Part shown: positions 1-10,671 of the stretch, piece after piece
Layout: every line of letters begins with the position of its first letter
How positions within the stretch are numbered: position 1 is the stretch's first letter
Assembly (NCBI GenBank): GCA_001683735.1
Contig: LUGG01000011.1
Span: forward strand, 1,302,001-1,366,000
Length of the DNA: 64,000 bases
Reading direction: 5' to 3'
Origin: Grifola frondosa
Lineage: Eukaryota; Basidiomycota; Agaricomycetes; Polyporales; Grifolaceae
The notes under the pieces: generated by a model
Told to the model about the DNA's origin: nothing
The model's database searches: none
The model's input: only the letters and a program-made list of their open reading frames with translations
Translations under genes and position numbers: made by a program

Positions 1-1467
1 CGAGGATGACTTGTCCTGCAAACTTTCTTGCTCTGATTGTCGGTCGCTTTCGACAGAAGCCTCCTGCAACCATTCCTGGAGAACATCTGCAGCGCTGGGC
101 TATGTATCAGCGCGTTGTCAAGGTCCACGTCGCCAGGCTACTTTTCATGTGGTTGATGTATTACTGGAAGGCGAGTGGCGACAAGAAGCTCCTCGAACAG
201 ATTACACATTTTGTCACGCATGACATGGCACACGATGATCTACCCCCGTCTACTGCTAGATTCGTGAATGGGGCAGCAGAACTCCTCAAGCATTCCACAA
301 GGCGCCAGAGCTCCTGGTTCGCTCAAGAAATCAAGACCACGGAAACAAATGCTGTCTCATATGGACCCACAAAATTCGAAAGTCGTCTTACATTCCTTAA
401 TACGGTTTTCCTGCGCAACGCTCAGCCAGTCCTCCACATCGAAATCCGATATTTCTGTAACAGGGGCGGCGCGGAAGAATTTGCAAGAGAGCTAACTCTG
501 ATGGAATCAGATTTCTTTCGACGCTTTTCTCCAGATCAGATGACCTTTCCCGAGGAAAAAGCCAAGATTCAAGAGAATTTTGACGCTTGGGCCAAGTTCT
601 CCAATGCGCTGTCATTACTGGTGGTCAAGTCTGTTCTCAGTGAACAGATTGCCAAATATCGAGGTGATATCATATGTCTCTTTACATCCGTTGCAGCAGT
701 AAGTGGCTCGAGCAATTATTTCTTCCATGACTTATAATGAATCGGATTTATTCCAGCATTGTAAGACGATGCGCAATTATAGTTCTGCATTGGCAGTGCT
801 CCTCGGGTTGCAATCGTCGTGCGTCACACGACTGAAAGACACAGAAAATGTATGCTCTCTATGTAGTTCTTTCCAGGTAGTTTCTATTATTCTAATCATC
901 TTTACGAATAGCATGTATCACGAGCCCATAAGGAGCTTCAAAAGCAACTTAATCGCTTCTTCTATGAGTCAAAGAATTGGGCGACTTACAGGGCAGAATT
1001 GGCGCAGAATTTACCCGCCATACCGATCGCAGGTTTGTATAGTCATTCATTTACCGATGCGCTCCTCCTAACCCCCAGTTCAGCCGTGATTCGAAAGGAT
1101 CTGGTCCAGAATACTGAAGGGAAGGACCTGCTTATGAAAGCCCACCCTTCAAACGTTCCTATCAATTATTTCCGGAATCTGCGCAAGACTGTTCGTGGTA
1201 AGTGTTCGCAGTGGAAAGTACGACTGCACTTCTGAAAATTCGTATATCAGACTTAGAGAAGTGCTACGGTCGTTACAAACTGACGCGTGCAGCCCCTGTT
1301 CATGCTTATCTGCGATACCAACTCGACCCGCTGCATCACGTAGACTATGACGACTACATGAATGGGATGCTCCAGAAGAGGTGCGTCGCTCATAATGTAA
1401 TTATGAACTGCAAGTCTGACACGATTTCAGTTTGGAATTTGAGCCACGAACACGGGTATGCTCCTAA
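1..1467 (+). CDS. Ras guanine-nucleotide exchange factor (RasGEF/CDC25 domain), 3' part
   Basis: This is the C-terminal part of a RasGEF; the 5' end lies left of the window. RasGEFs act at membranes and release GDP from Ras-type GTPases. Residues from about nt 6 to 250 match a RasGEF N-terminal (REM) domain (QRVVKVHVARLLFMWL). The CDC25 core follows: ARELTLMESDFFRRF, then ALSLLVVKSVLSEQI. An intron at 699-756 (GTAAGT..CAG) joins to HCKTMRNYSSALAVLLGLQS, the most conserved CDC25 helix. Later pieces are RFFYESKNWATYRAEL (exon from 912), an intron near 1033-1083, PVHAYLRYQL, and DYDDYMNGMLQK. A last intron at about 1391-1431 gives an EFEPRTRV-type tail ending TAA 1465-1467. The join near 1250-1300 needs a frame change between REVLRSLQ and PVHAYLRYQL, so either a base is missing or the splice model there is wrong. 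The ATG at nt 6 is internal, not the start. Confidence 0.8.
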
Positions 1468-1836
1468 CACGCTACGGGTTGACGTATGATTCCTTTCGTT
1501 CTTTCTACCTTGCATTGTTTCTACTGAGATACCCATTTAACTGGAACACCTTCGCTTCCAAATGCACGCTATGTCGAGTTCACGTTGTCATCTCTATGTT
1601 GTCCTATCGTTGTGTTGTATACCATCATCTGATTCTCTGAATAAAAAAGAGCGTTCACGAAATTGCACGAGAATAATATGCATAACCCACATAGCGCGCT
1701 GAGGTTTGTCGTTTGGGTGACACGGCATACGCATATACATGAAGACGGCGATAGTGCATATCTAACGCCACGAGCAAGATGTAGCTCCCACCTGCGATCA
1801 TATCGCATAACTCAAAGCCCCCGCTGGATAAACGGC
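1468..1836. other. Intergenic, tail-to-tail between RasGEF and uL22
   Basis: The RasGEF and uL22 genes converge here. AT-rich stretches with an AATAAAA-like string near 1640 could hold the RasGEF polyadenylation signal. The open frames on both strands match nothing I recognise. Confidence 0.4.
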
Positions 1837-2711
1837 TCACGCAGTCCGGGCAGCCTCGATCCGCCTGCGCGCTACCTGCCGTCTGTTGAGACCAGTCAAC
1901 GCCGACGCAGCGACAACATCCTTATCCTTGCTCCGCTCGACCTCGGAATCAGTGGCAGACAGAATGATCTCGACATGGGCATGGGTGACCTTGGTAGGGG
2001 TTGATGCGACCGTGCGCACGGTAAGTGCGGCGGCGGGTTTTCTAGAATAACAGGTCAGTGAGATACTCGGATTCTATAAAGAGAGACGCATTACAGGGGC
2101 CTGCTGGACGACAATGTTCTTGATGAAAAGGTCCTCCAACTCGAGGTTTTTCGCATCCGCATTAGATTCCGCGTTCTTCAACAAGCGCAGAATGAACTTC
2201 ACGGACTTCTCGGGCCAGCGACCTGTAAATATAATGTAAAGACCTACGTATTCTCAGACTGCATCTTGGAACTGACCCTGAGTCGCCTTGAACTGCTTCG
2301 CCTGGCTTGCACGCCCAACGCCACCAGAGAATCGTCGGAAGGGAATGATTTGTTTGTGGTCGGAAACGTCGCTGAGGTATGTGTATGCCTTGGTGAGCTT
2401 CAGGCCTAATGGTTGAATAAACACTCGGATCATAAGTTCATCGGACCGCAGAAAGCAAATCGACCAACCAGTCAGGGCAGCCGCGACTTCACGCATGTTC
2501 TTGAAGTGCGTGCGGAGGTACTCCCCCGGGCGCGCGAAGCTGAGTCCACCCAACCACATTCATCAGCCACCGACTTCATTAGAGTATACTGACAGTATTT
2601 CTGCACTCACTCTTCTCAGGGTTTGTGGCGAGGGAGGCGGCGGCGTAGCGAACTACATTTCCAGTCAGTCATGACTTTCCACAACAGCATTTCAGCGATA
2701 CACGCACCCAT
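1837..2711 (-). CDS. RPL17: Large-subunit ribosomal protein uL22 (eukaryotic L17), with two frame breaks
   Basis: uL22 lines the peptide exit tunnel of the 60S subunit. Six exons can be placed: 2708-2711 (ATGG only), 2611-2652, 2469-2539, 2277-2405, 2095-2222 and 1837-2041, all with GT-AG introns of 53-71 nt. The spliced start reads MVRYAAAS, then [70 protein letters not shown] and [13 protein letters not shown]. All are family hallmarks. Exon 3 is 71 nt where phase needs 72: a GGGGG run before GEYLR looks one G short (a downstream donor could rescue it only by adding a residue). In exon 6 a CCC run (plus-strand GGG near 1978-1981) shifts the frame between INPYQ and HVEIIL, as if one C were extra. 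With both corrected the product is 192 aa, a normal fungal length. These are sequencing errors in an essential gene, or this copy is dead. Confidence 0.92.
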
Positions 2712-3184
2712 CTTGAAGTCTTGAAATGTCGTGCCCGATTCGGTACTATCTTGCAGTGAGAAGTGTTGGGTGGCTGAACTTTGGTTGCCACAACTGCCTA
2801 GTACACGGCAATTGCCGGATTCGGCGCCTTATACTTTTGTCCCTGGAATTCAGTACTACTGGATGCTGCTCGCAATCTCGGAAACTCTTGGACCAAACTT
2901 GCAAATAATACATGTCTCGACGTGTTATGTGCGGCCGCGCACCCTCCTGCGCCACAACAGATTATTCAGATTCCTGATTTTCATATGCAATTAAGTGTCC
3001 TGAAATTATTCGATCCAAAATGTAGTGTTATAAGAAGGTACGTATGTCGAGAAAATATTGTCCTTCTGCAACGTTGCCATTCCGCAACCCTTCTCTCCAC
3101 TCGCTATCAAGCCGGTGATTGAGGGACACGTACGACCTTAGGATGCGGATTTACGTTCGGCTCAATCAGCGGAGGTGCTCGAAA
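2712..3184. other. Intergenic between uL22 promoter and DUF4436 3' end
   Basis: This stretch holds the uL22 upstream region. Short open frames exist on both strands but none resembles a known protein, and no clear TATA box or repeat is visible. Confidence 0.35.
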
Positions 3185-4756
3185 TCAGTAGACATTCCTT
3201 GTCTGTCGACGCATCCTCTCCAATCCTTTCGATATCGTGCCCGATTCTGTCTCCTGCTTTTCTTCAGGTGGGACGTGGTTGTCCGGACGCTGCAGTTCTC
3301 GCTTCCCCATCATAGTGAGCAAAGCTATGGCTGCCGCGCCGGATACTAGCATCTGTGGGAAAAATCCTATGCTGTCTATGTGCAGTCAGAGAATTATATG
3401 TCTGCCAGGCACAATGTAACACTCACCGACTAAGACGCCTGTTCGAATTAAATGTGACCGTGAGTGTCTATCATTTGCTTCGTTCCAGCGGACTTACCAT
3501 CGAATCCAGGAGCGTCAGGCATAGCATTTCTCAATTGTGGTATGACGAGCAGAATGATGAATGCCAATAACAAGTATTGGAGTATCTTCTCCGCGCCGTC
3601 TACGTTCCACGCCAACGTCACCAGTCCAACGGTAGTATGCGCCAGCATCCAATTTACACCGAACAATAACAGTGCGAAAGATCGCGCTTCGGTTGGTCTG
3701 CTGACCAGAAGATCAATATCCCTCGTCGGCTGTTGAGTTCCGTTTGAGTCAAGAGAATAGCTGTCAATGTCCGTCGGCGAAATCACGAAGGAGGAGGTAA
3801 CTTTTAGCGTGCAGAGTTTCTGGATGGGCACACTCTGATTGTTCGTGGATTCCGCGCGCAGGGTGCTAGTGAGCCGATATGTGTCGAAGGGATAAAGGCG
3901 AGCTTCATGGACGTCAAGAACGTGGTCGCTATCGAATTGGATCAAATTCTGGATGCTAAAGTTGCATTCAGCTTTTGATCACTGTTTAGAGGTACCGAAA
4001 GCTCACCTTCTGCGTTGTCCAGTCCCACTTACGAAGGGAAATTGCGATGGATTATACATTGCAGCAGGATGTTGTGCGCTTTGAAACGGAATGTTCGACA
4101 TAAGCCATTTATTCATGCTTTGGGCCTCACCTATCGACGAAGATATTCAAGGGCATGGCGGGCATGCCACACGAGCTACTTCCATGAGTCCCTCAGAACC
4201 GGGGAGAACGAAACCAGTTCCACATCCAATTATGGACCAACGGATCGTGACTGATGGCTCATCGATATCGACATCGACATCGTCGCCCAGAAGAACGATC
4301 TGCAGTGTATAAAAATGTAAGTGGACACCCATTTAAAGTAAATAGTCAGCTTACGCCAGGAGTTTCGGATGCAACCTCGTCGAGCAAGCTCGCAAAGGAA
4401 GACTTCTCGTCCTGGGCACCAATGAAGGCGCACGAAATTGATACGATGAACAAGATGGAGAGCATAGCGACTATGCTAATGATGAAGGTGGGCCTCAGAG
4501 GGACCATTCCCGCCCTTGAGGCAAGTAGTTTAATTTCCCCTGAACGGGGCTGTCTTCCGGACTGCGTGCTGCCGGTGGGAGCATGTGTGGAGGCAGCCAC
4601 ACTCTCTGCGATGGAGGGAGTCCTGATGAGGCTAATAGTGGAAAGAAAAGAGAGTCGGGACGCCATGCGATTGGAAGGTATCGTGCGCGGCGTACGGGTG
4701 GATGTAGCTTGGGGTCGCACCGGATGGCGGAAGTCTCTGAGACCTCGGCCGCTCAT
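3185..4756 (-). CDS. DUF4436-family multi-pass membrane protein, with two frame breaks
   Basis: A fungal DUF4436 membrane protein of unknown function. Exons: 4355-4756, 4131-4299, 4007-4078, 3498-3948, a 12-nt microexon 3427-3438, and 3185-3366. Exon 1 encodes a membrane helix (FIISIVAMLSILFIVSISC). Exon 2 has the SRTSSSCG-type region and NIFVDR. Exon 3 ends WDWTTQK. Exon 4 carries the family motif RLYPFDTYRLTSTL and two helices (FALLLFGVNWMLAHTTVGL, LLLAFIILLVIP). Exon 6 gives the last helix (MLVSGAAAIALLTMMG) and a basic tail. Exon 2 is 169 nt where phase needs 170 (a GGG run before HGSSSCG seems one G short), and exon 3 needs one more base in a CC run before IAISLRKWDW. Corrected length is 429 aa. 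The ATG at 4756 opens a Ser/Pro-rich N-terminus; an ATG downstream (MASRLS) is an alternative start. Confidence 0.8.
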
Positions 4757-5459
4757 ATTATACTGCGCGAAGAGAAGTTATCGATCAGGTCGTTGACATA
4801 CGTTCCGTCGGCATTTGGAAAACACAGAGCCTGCGGAATGCGATGAAATCGGCAGGGTACGACTAGAGGTGCGCTTCCCTGTTCTCGTATAGGTATCGCA
4901 CTGGTGGCCGCTGATGGATCGGACCCTCCGTGCTCTAGCTGCGTTCCAGCTGTCTGTGGAGCCGCGTCGTTGCTCACAGTTGGTCGGTTTTACGCACACA
5001 CTACTTCATCTAGAAAGGACATGCGCTACGCAGTGCTAGTTCGAGGAAAAGTCGATACGAAAATGGCCAAACTCCTAAGCCAAGTCATCTTGCGGATCAA
5101 GCACCGCAATTGGGAGCATCTATACACTTCCGCAAATCAGTCTAGCCACATGCTTGTCGCTTCCTGATCGGGAGATGCACACTGAGCGTCGGTGCACGGT
5201 GCACGCCCTGTGGCACCGCTCTACGACCGCACGTCAGCCAGAAATGACAAGAAAGAGCGCTTTCCCAGGGTGGGGTAGAGTGCTTCATTCCCCGCATCCT
5301 TAGTTAGAGTAGATAATGGAGAACGTGCACCAACCTTCGCATGATTAGAGCATGCGCGAAGGCTTGTAAACCTCTTCGAAGGCTATGCCCTAATATATTG
5401 TAACTTTCTGGTACTGAACATACCAACCCGAACCCGACTGAGAGAACGTATGATGGCCG
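4757..5459. other. Intergenic between DUF4436 gene and MYND-SET gene
   Basis: No convincing gene. A minus-strand open frame at 4753-4977 (MSNDAAPQTAG...) could be a 5' exon of the DUF4436 gene, but nothing confirms it. The rest holds only short frames. Confidence 0.35.
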
Positions 5460-6999
5460 TCAATAGCTATCCAATAATGGCTGTAGAAGGCGAATCTCTT
5501 CCAAAGGGCCGTCTTCATCCCCCTCCGCGCCAAAGTTCCGCAGTATTTGGGAAGCGATATCGAGGTGAGACTTTGCTTGTTGTATGGTTTCCCTGCGGTT
5601 GGGTGCAACTGTCACGGATTCATTGCCGCGCTCGTCCTCCGAGACTATGAGGTTCCACGCCGTCTTCGCCATTTCGAGAGCATGCATCCCTAGCATAGCG
5701 AGCATCACGATAGCAATTGCACGGATTAGCTTCCACATGACCACAGAAGTCAAACAGGGACTTGCCTATTTGAGGGTAATTCGGAGGGTATAGCAATACG
5801 TACAAAACCAGCAGCGTGGAACCTATTTTCAAGGCATCTTGATAAGGTCCTTCGTGTGAAGCTTTGCTGAAGAGCTCCGAAACGCCGGGCAAGTATGATT
5901 CATGCAATAGAGGGTGGAGGCCAACAGGCATGTCCGTGAACAGTTCGGATTCTGTTCTTATGCGCGTGATCCCGTCTGTCGTGCCAAAGACAAATCTGCG
6001 AAGCTCCGCTTCCATGGATGTAAGTTCCTCAGAATCCCGAGAAGGCGGGCGAGGGACGTGTCCCAGACGTTGACTGAAGGTACAGAGGGAACATGTGCAG
6101 GTGAACCCATAGTTCATCCGAAGGGCTTCTTGACGAGTCTCATATGGCAAAGCTGGGTCAAGGTATGGTATTGTTACCTACCAAGCGACGAAAGTCAAAT
6201 TCCTTAATATTAGCACGATATCAAATATTTTCGCACCTCCTCGTCTGCAGAAATATCTCGGAGCGCAACAACCTCCATCCTGACAGGTTCGGACGGTGTA
6301 ATGATGTACTTGGTAGCAGAGTTGGGTGTGCACGAGTGGTTGAATAATCGACTCGCCAGGGGAAATATCCCATGAGCGTAAGCGTCTAAGTGAGAGTGCA
6401 ATACAAAATTGTTGTTTCCGAAGCGCGAGTAGAGATTCTTGGCCACATCCAATATATCAGGAGAAATATGCTTTCTACAGATGGGAGGGACACCACCGAA
6501 AGCTGGTGGACCGGGCAGGAGCTCAAGGAATGTTGCAAAAGCACCATCGCTGTCAGGAGGAACTTGTGCAAGAAGTTGGGAGAGGAGTATGGCGTCGACT
6601 TGGTCGTGAGGAGACAGTGTTTGATATTCGGGAGATGCAATATAACGATTGTATAGTTTGCAGATTGCTTTGTGATGCAATTTCCACTCCCTTGCCTGAC
6701 CTAAGAGACATTGTTCATGAGCTCCCCAGGTCAATATTAGAATAGTGCGTGAATCGTCCAACCGTACATGTTGTTCCACAGTACCAAAACGAGCCACAGC
6801 CGGTGCACTTCCTAAGGCTGATATGTTCCGATGGCAGCTGAAGGCAACCATCGCAGCGCTTCCCTTTCATAGAGGGTAACAAAGAAGTCGAAAGACATGG
6901 AACAGATGTGATGATAGAGCCTGAGGTCAACGGTGTAACAGCCGAGGCCTTGTTTCTTGCTGTAGGATGAGGAACCAAACGTACGAGGTCAGTTTGCAT
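5460..6999 (-). CDS. MYND zinc-finger / SET-domain protein (SMYD-like), intact
   Basis: A 445-aa SMYD-type protein: a split SET domain with an inserted MYND finger. Such proteins are predicted lysine methyltransferases. Exons are 6768-6999, 6237-6700, 5766-6177 and 5460-5689; their lengths sum to a multiple of three with no frame break. Features in order are the SET N-segment, then the MYND finger with paired cysteines CDGC and CTGC, WYCGTTCQ, and W..HHKAIC completed across intron 1. The SET core has ASRLFNHSCTPNS (the NHS.xPN AdoMet/active-site motif) and ADEEVTIPYLDPALPYE. The post-SET cysteines are YGFTCTCSLC, followed by a TPR-like C-terminus (YPPNYPQIGMHALEMAKTAW). I start at ATG 6999; the longer open frame begins with GTG. 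Intron 3 (5690-5765) has a GC donor (GCAAGT). Confidence 0.9.
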
Positions 7000-7468
7000 G
7001 CCTAGCACTGATGCAGCTCGATCGTGACTACTATGGTAATGGGATGGTCAGACACCAAAATTCTACCAAACTGCCGCGAAGTGGTCGATCGTGAGATGTT
7101 CATAGCACGATACGTCTGTCCTTTTTCGGAAGGAAGTGGTTCGGTATGCCACAACTCGGTAAGTCCTTTTTTTTCAGTGCTCGCGGTACGAGGCACTGAT
7201 CATCCGTCAGAAAGCGCCTGTATGCCGAATCGAGCTCGAACTTGGCATACAGTTTTGAGAAGTAGAAAAGTAGGCAGACACATGACATTCTATGCAAAGA
7301 ACCTTCTTTTTTGTTTTTTTTTTGGCGGGAAGCATGTATCATCGTTGAAAGGTCAGTGCTTAGTATTAATTTCACCCATCAAAGTATTCATACAAAGGAT
7401 ATGGTTATGCCTAGTACAGTCACAGAACCCACGAAATATCGAAAGTAAAACATGTCACTCGTTTAAGG
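7000..7468. other. Intergenic between MYND-SET promoter and GGPPS-like gene 3' end
   Basis: Contains two T-rich runs (near 7168 and 7305-7322). Open frames on both strands resemble nothing known. Confidence 0.35.
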
Positions 7469-8835
7469 TCAGACCCCAAAACGCCCTATCACATCCTCGG
7501 GCAAGCAACTGTCCTGGTTCGTACGCTCGAAGGCCTGCAGACTGCCCTCCCGGAAAACCAAACTCAGTCGACCGCGCTGCCCGTGCTCCATCACAAGCTC
7601 TTGGATCGCACCGAGCGCTCCTCTGAGCTTTCTGAATCCAGCTTGCGCATTGTCCTCGATTCGCTTCATCTCGGGAGAGCCGAGCTTGCGCTTCGTGATA
7701 GATTCGAACGTTCCGCGATTGTGGACAGCGAGGAAATGGTGAGGAGTCTGCGACAGGTACAGCTGCGGGTATGCATCGACCCAGTCATAGTCGAGGGCGC
7801 GGTTTTGAGAACGCGTGGTCATCTCGACGATCGCACTCTGAGGCACCTGAGATCCACTGCGAATGATGGCCAAATCCGTGCTAGTAGCGCGACTGGACTT
7901 CGTGGACTGTCCGCCGGGTCCTCCCGATGCGACATTCAGCCCCGACACTAGATTCGTCAGATCATCGACATTAGCTGTCGTTGAGGTAGTAGTTCGTGAG
8001 GAACGCGAGGTTGGAATGCATGCATCTACCTCAAACCGGACAATCAACTTGAGACCGTCGAAATCCTGCTGAAAGGCTCAGTCTCGATCAGGGGGGGACA
8101 AGATTACGACATACATATTGCACGATCCTATGGTGGCCTGTAGCGTTTTCGCAGCCCTTTGCCGGGACAGTGCTCGCACGTTCGAAGCTAATCCCGTAAC
8201 TCGGCCATTGACGAACTCCGTCCTCCTTCGTGCGTTTCTCCCACCGGTTGAACAATACGGTATGCTTCCCCGCCAACTGCATATCGATCCTAAATTCCTT
8301 TGCAGACTCGTCGCTGTCATGAATCCATCGTAGTAGCTTCCGCAAACCATTGCGATCCGTGATGAAGTCGACTGTGCTCCAATCGATGGGACTGCCCGGT
8401 GAGATCCTCCGCTACAACGTCTGCAGCACGGAAAAGAGGGAGCAACGACGCTGTCGGCATTCTGGCCCCGTTCTGATCGACAAATATTGCACCGCTATCT
8501 CGAGGAACGCTGTATGGAAATGCTCTATCGCGCCATTCAGGAGGAGAGCCTAGGGGAGGCCTGATTAACTGCATATGGAACCTTGGAAAGCATCGATGCG
8601 TACCTGGGACGATGATAGTAGGCTGACTCGACCCAGTCCAGTTGTAGGACCCGATATAGTGAAGATTTTGAACCTCGATTGCTTTGCCAGATGAGTATGC
8701 GGGTCTCGTCAATGTCTTCAGAGGCGTAGCTATCAGCCCTTCCATGATGTCGCGGTCAGAAGAGAGCGATGCAGCGGCAAAGTTGCGAAACGGGGTGCCG
8801 CGCCCACCATATTGACGGCTCGAGTAGAAAGACAT
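7469..8835 (-). CDS. 'GGPPS-like' family protein (RAI1/DXO-like fold suspected), copy 1, one frame break
   Basis: Basidiomycete genomes commonly label this family geranylgeranyl pyrophosphate synthetase, but there is no DDxxD motif. Exons: 8604-8835, 8115-8549 and 7469-8065. Hallmarks in order: HYIGSYNW, PTIIVPG, PPEWRDRAFPYSVP, FVDQNG, LLPLFRAAD, a LRKLLRWIH-type helix, FRIDMQLAGKHTVLFNRWE, GHHRIVQY, GLKLIVRFEVDAC, SQVPQSAIVEMTTRS, DYDWVDAYPQLYLSQTPHHF, FRKLRGALGAIQELV, RGRLSLVF, and CLPEDVIGRFGV at the end. Exons 1 and 2 sum to 667 nt although the next intron is phase 0, so there is one extra base. It sits in a CCC run after DLTGQS (near 8390). Corrected length is 420 aa. The FEVDA and VE-x-T spacing recalls the catalytic EVD and E-x-K of RAI1/DXO nucleases; this is inference only. 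Confidence 0.8.
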
Positions 8836-9588
8836 GATTAGGAGGATGAAATGGTGCGATTGAAAGGGCTACGGTGTGCTAACAGTTGCTACTTTGACTA
8901 GCATTTATACCTAGCATGTATAAACCTTCACGTGGAGCGAGAACAGTACCACGAAAGCCTGAGCGTAAACCCAGAAGTTGTTACCATGAAGTGCGCAGTA
9001 ATAAAATTCCTGTCATGCGGTTGATTACACTGTTCAAGATAGATTAAAAGCCTGTTAAAAATTCTGAGGATGTGTTCCGTAAGCTTCATGGCACCTGAAG
9101 GAACTGACACATACAGATTTGAAAGGCCTTCTGATACGATGTTACTGCGAAATCCGTAAAGCACTGCGGTATCTATCATTCTACTGCGGCATTTGCTGAT
9201 AAGGAATTGTCCCTCTAGGCAAAACCTGATGCATGATAGGTCAATGCCTAGTATACACACGTCAGGAGCTCCTTCAATTTTGCGTGCATGACTTAACGAA
9301 CATAGATCGAGCCTCTCGAGTTTCAAGTTCTCTTCCGTCTGAACCCACCCTTCGTCGTCCAATGTGTTCGGATTAGAACATGTCCGACGGTGTTGTCGAG
9401 AAGAACTATGCCAGCGGGACCGGTAGCGACGTAGCCTCCCATTCGCCCCCAGAAATTCATTGCCGCTTTCCAGCTGATGAATATAGCCTCTCTCAAAACG
9501 TATCCGAGTGAGTATATGGGAAGCTCATCAGGTTATGAGCATAAATTTTTCCTGTTTCGACTGCTTGTGTGGAATCTAGCGACAGCTA
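8836..9588. other. Upstream region with an orphan exon-like frame
   Basis: A minus-strand open frame at 8928-9362 has no ATG and no known similarity. At 9379 (+) an ATG opens 43 codons (MSDGVVEKNYASGTGSDVAS...) ending at a good donor, GTGAGT near 9508. This looks like a first exon, but no matching downstream exon is visible, so it may be cut off by the transposon-rich DNA to its right. Confidence 0.3.
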
Positions 9589-9608
9589 CATACGTAGAGC
9601 TACGTATG
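9589..9608. repeat. 20-bp near-perfect palindrome
   Basis: The sequence CATACGTAGAGCTACGTATG has 9-bp arms around a 2-bp centre. It lies 19 bp before a second inverted repeat. It could be a protein-binding site or a transposon footprint. Confidence 0.8.
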
Positions 9609-9627
9609 AGTTTTGGTTAGGCTCGTT

Positions 9628-9697
9628 CCCAGCCGTTCTGGCGATTAGAGATTCAAACTCCGTCGTGGCACTCCTGCTGTTTGCCAGAACGGCTGGG
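9628..9697. repeat. 15-bp perfect inverted repeat with 40-nt loop
   Basis: CCCAGCCGTTCTGGC at 9628-9642 is the exact reverse complement of 9683-9697. The 70-bp unit could be a tiny MITE-like element or a transcribed hairpin. No target-site duplication is obvious. Confidence 0.85.
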
Positions 9698-9792
9698 CAA
9701 ACTCGTCGCCCTTTTGCGAGGTGGAGCGTGGGAGAATTGACTTCGTGAAATCGCGTTGTTCTCACTCTGTGTACATGTTTAAATATACCTGT

Positions 9793-9996
9793 TCAGAACT
9801 CGTTATATACATCCATTTCTAATGCGACATCCTCTGCTGACTCTAGCGTGGGTGGCACGTCCTCGTCGCCGTCGTCAACCAAAAATCCGAAGTCAACATC
9901 ATCATGGGCCTCCAAATCTGAGCCCTGCTCGGAATCTGCATCCCCCCCTGCTATATCCGCCATGCACTCATGCGCGCCGACACCATCGGATGTCAC
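9793..9996 (-). pseudogene. Acidic C-terminal tail fragment, unidentified
   Basis: This open frame has no ATG. It encodes an Asp/Glu-rich tail (DDVDFGFLVDDGDEDVPPTL) ending at 9793. It lies just beyond the Plavaka transposase and runs the same way. It resembles the acidic C-terminal tails common in fungal transposon proteins and may be the end of another decayed element. I do not recognise it further. Confidence 0.25.
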
Positions 9997-10293
9997 AGGG
10001 GGCTTAGCGCCAGCAAGCTGGTGACCTCGCGAGCTTCCATCAGCAAAAACTCGCCCCGCAGGTACCCAATGTAGGCGCTTACCAGATACCGCATATGGGC
10101 AAGAGGCGACAAGCGACTACACGAGGCTACCAGACGCCTGCATATGGCCGGAGGCTACAAGAGGCTGCACGCGTCCAGTGCGGCCATTGTAATCTCTGTA
10201 GATACATTGTAATACCTTTATATATTTTATTCTCCGTTATTAGTCAAAATGTTTCGAGTGCAAAATAAGTTTTAAGAGAAGTCCGGGCTACTA

Positions 10294-10671
10294 CTACAAT
10301 GCCCCAAATCCCTCCAGCTCGTCCTCATCGCCGTCAGGACCCACGAGCTCCTCCCCATCCTCCGGCCCAAGATCCGGTTCGATGGCGTCGTCGTCACTCC
10401 CCTCCCCGTCCTCTCCGTCCTCTCCGTCTTCTGCGTCCTCTCCGTCTTCTGCATCCTCCCCGTCTTCTGCATCCTCCCCGTCTTCTGCGTCCTCTCCGTC
10501 CTCTCCATCCTCTCCGTCTGCTGCATGGTTGTCTGGTTCCATATCCTCGTCTTCGTCGTCATCTTCTACAGCGTCGTTGATGATCCTGGGGGGTGCTGCC
10601 GTCGAGTTCATGCTCCCCGAGCGATGCCCGACTCCTCCTCCGTTGTAGCGCATGAACATGTCGCGATCCAC
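10294..10671 (-). CDS. Acidic repeat tail of the Plavaka transposase (last exon)
   Basis: The last exon begins with the conserved RDMFMRYNGGGVGH box. It then runs into about 15 tandem GED/AED tripeptides, encoded by a 9-bp-periodic tract at 10400-10520, and ends GFGAL at TAG 10294-10296. Its antisense reads as Ser/Pro-rich protein and is a shadow. Such acidic tails are common in basidiomycete transposases; the tract probably changes length by slippage. Confidence 0.7.
   Translation of the reverse strand: MDRDMFMRYNGGGVGHRSGSMNSTAAPPRIINDAVEDDDEDEDMEPDNHAADGEDGEDGEDAEDGEDAEDGEDAEDGEDAEDGEDGEDGEGSDDDAIEPDLGPEDGEELVGPDGDEDELEGFGAL

Noticed and set aside
4254..4796. 180-codon plus-strand ORF
   Set aside because: Antisense to exon 1 of the DUF4436 gene, which has a membrane helix and correct splice sites.
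7469..8835. Real geranylgeranyl pyrophosphate synthase
   Set aside because: No DDxxD or other prenyl-synthase motif is present. The name is a common misannotation of this family.
8928..9362. 144-codon minus-strand ORF
   Set aside because: It has no ATG (the frame begins at TTG) and no recognisable similarity.
10299..10648. Ser/Pro-rich plus-strand ORFs
   Set aside because: They are antisense to the GED/AED acidic repeat tail of the Plavaka transposase, whose frame carries the conserved MFMRYNGGGVGH box.
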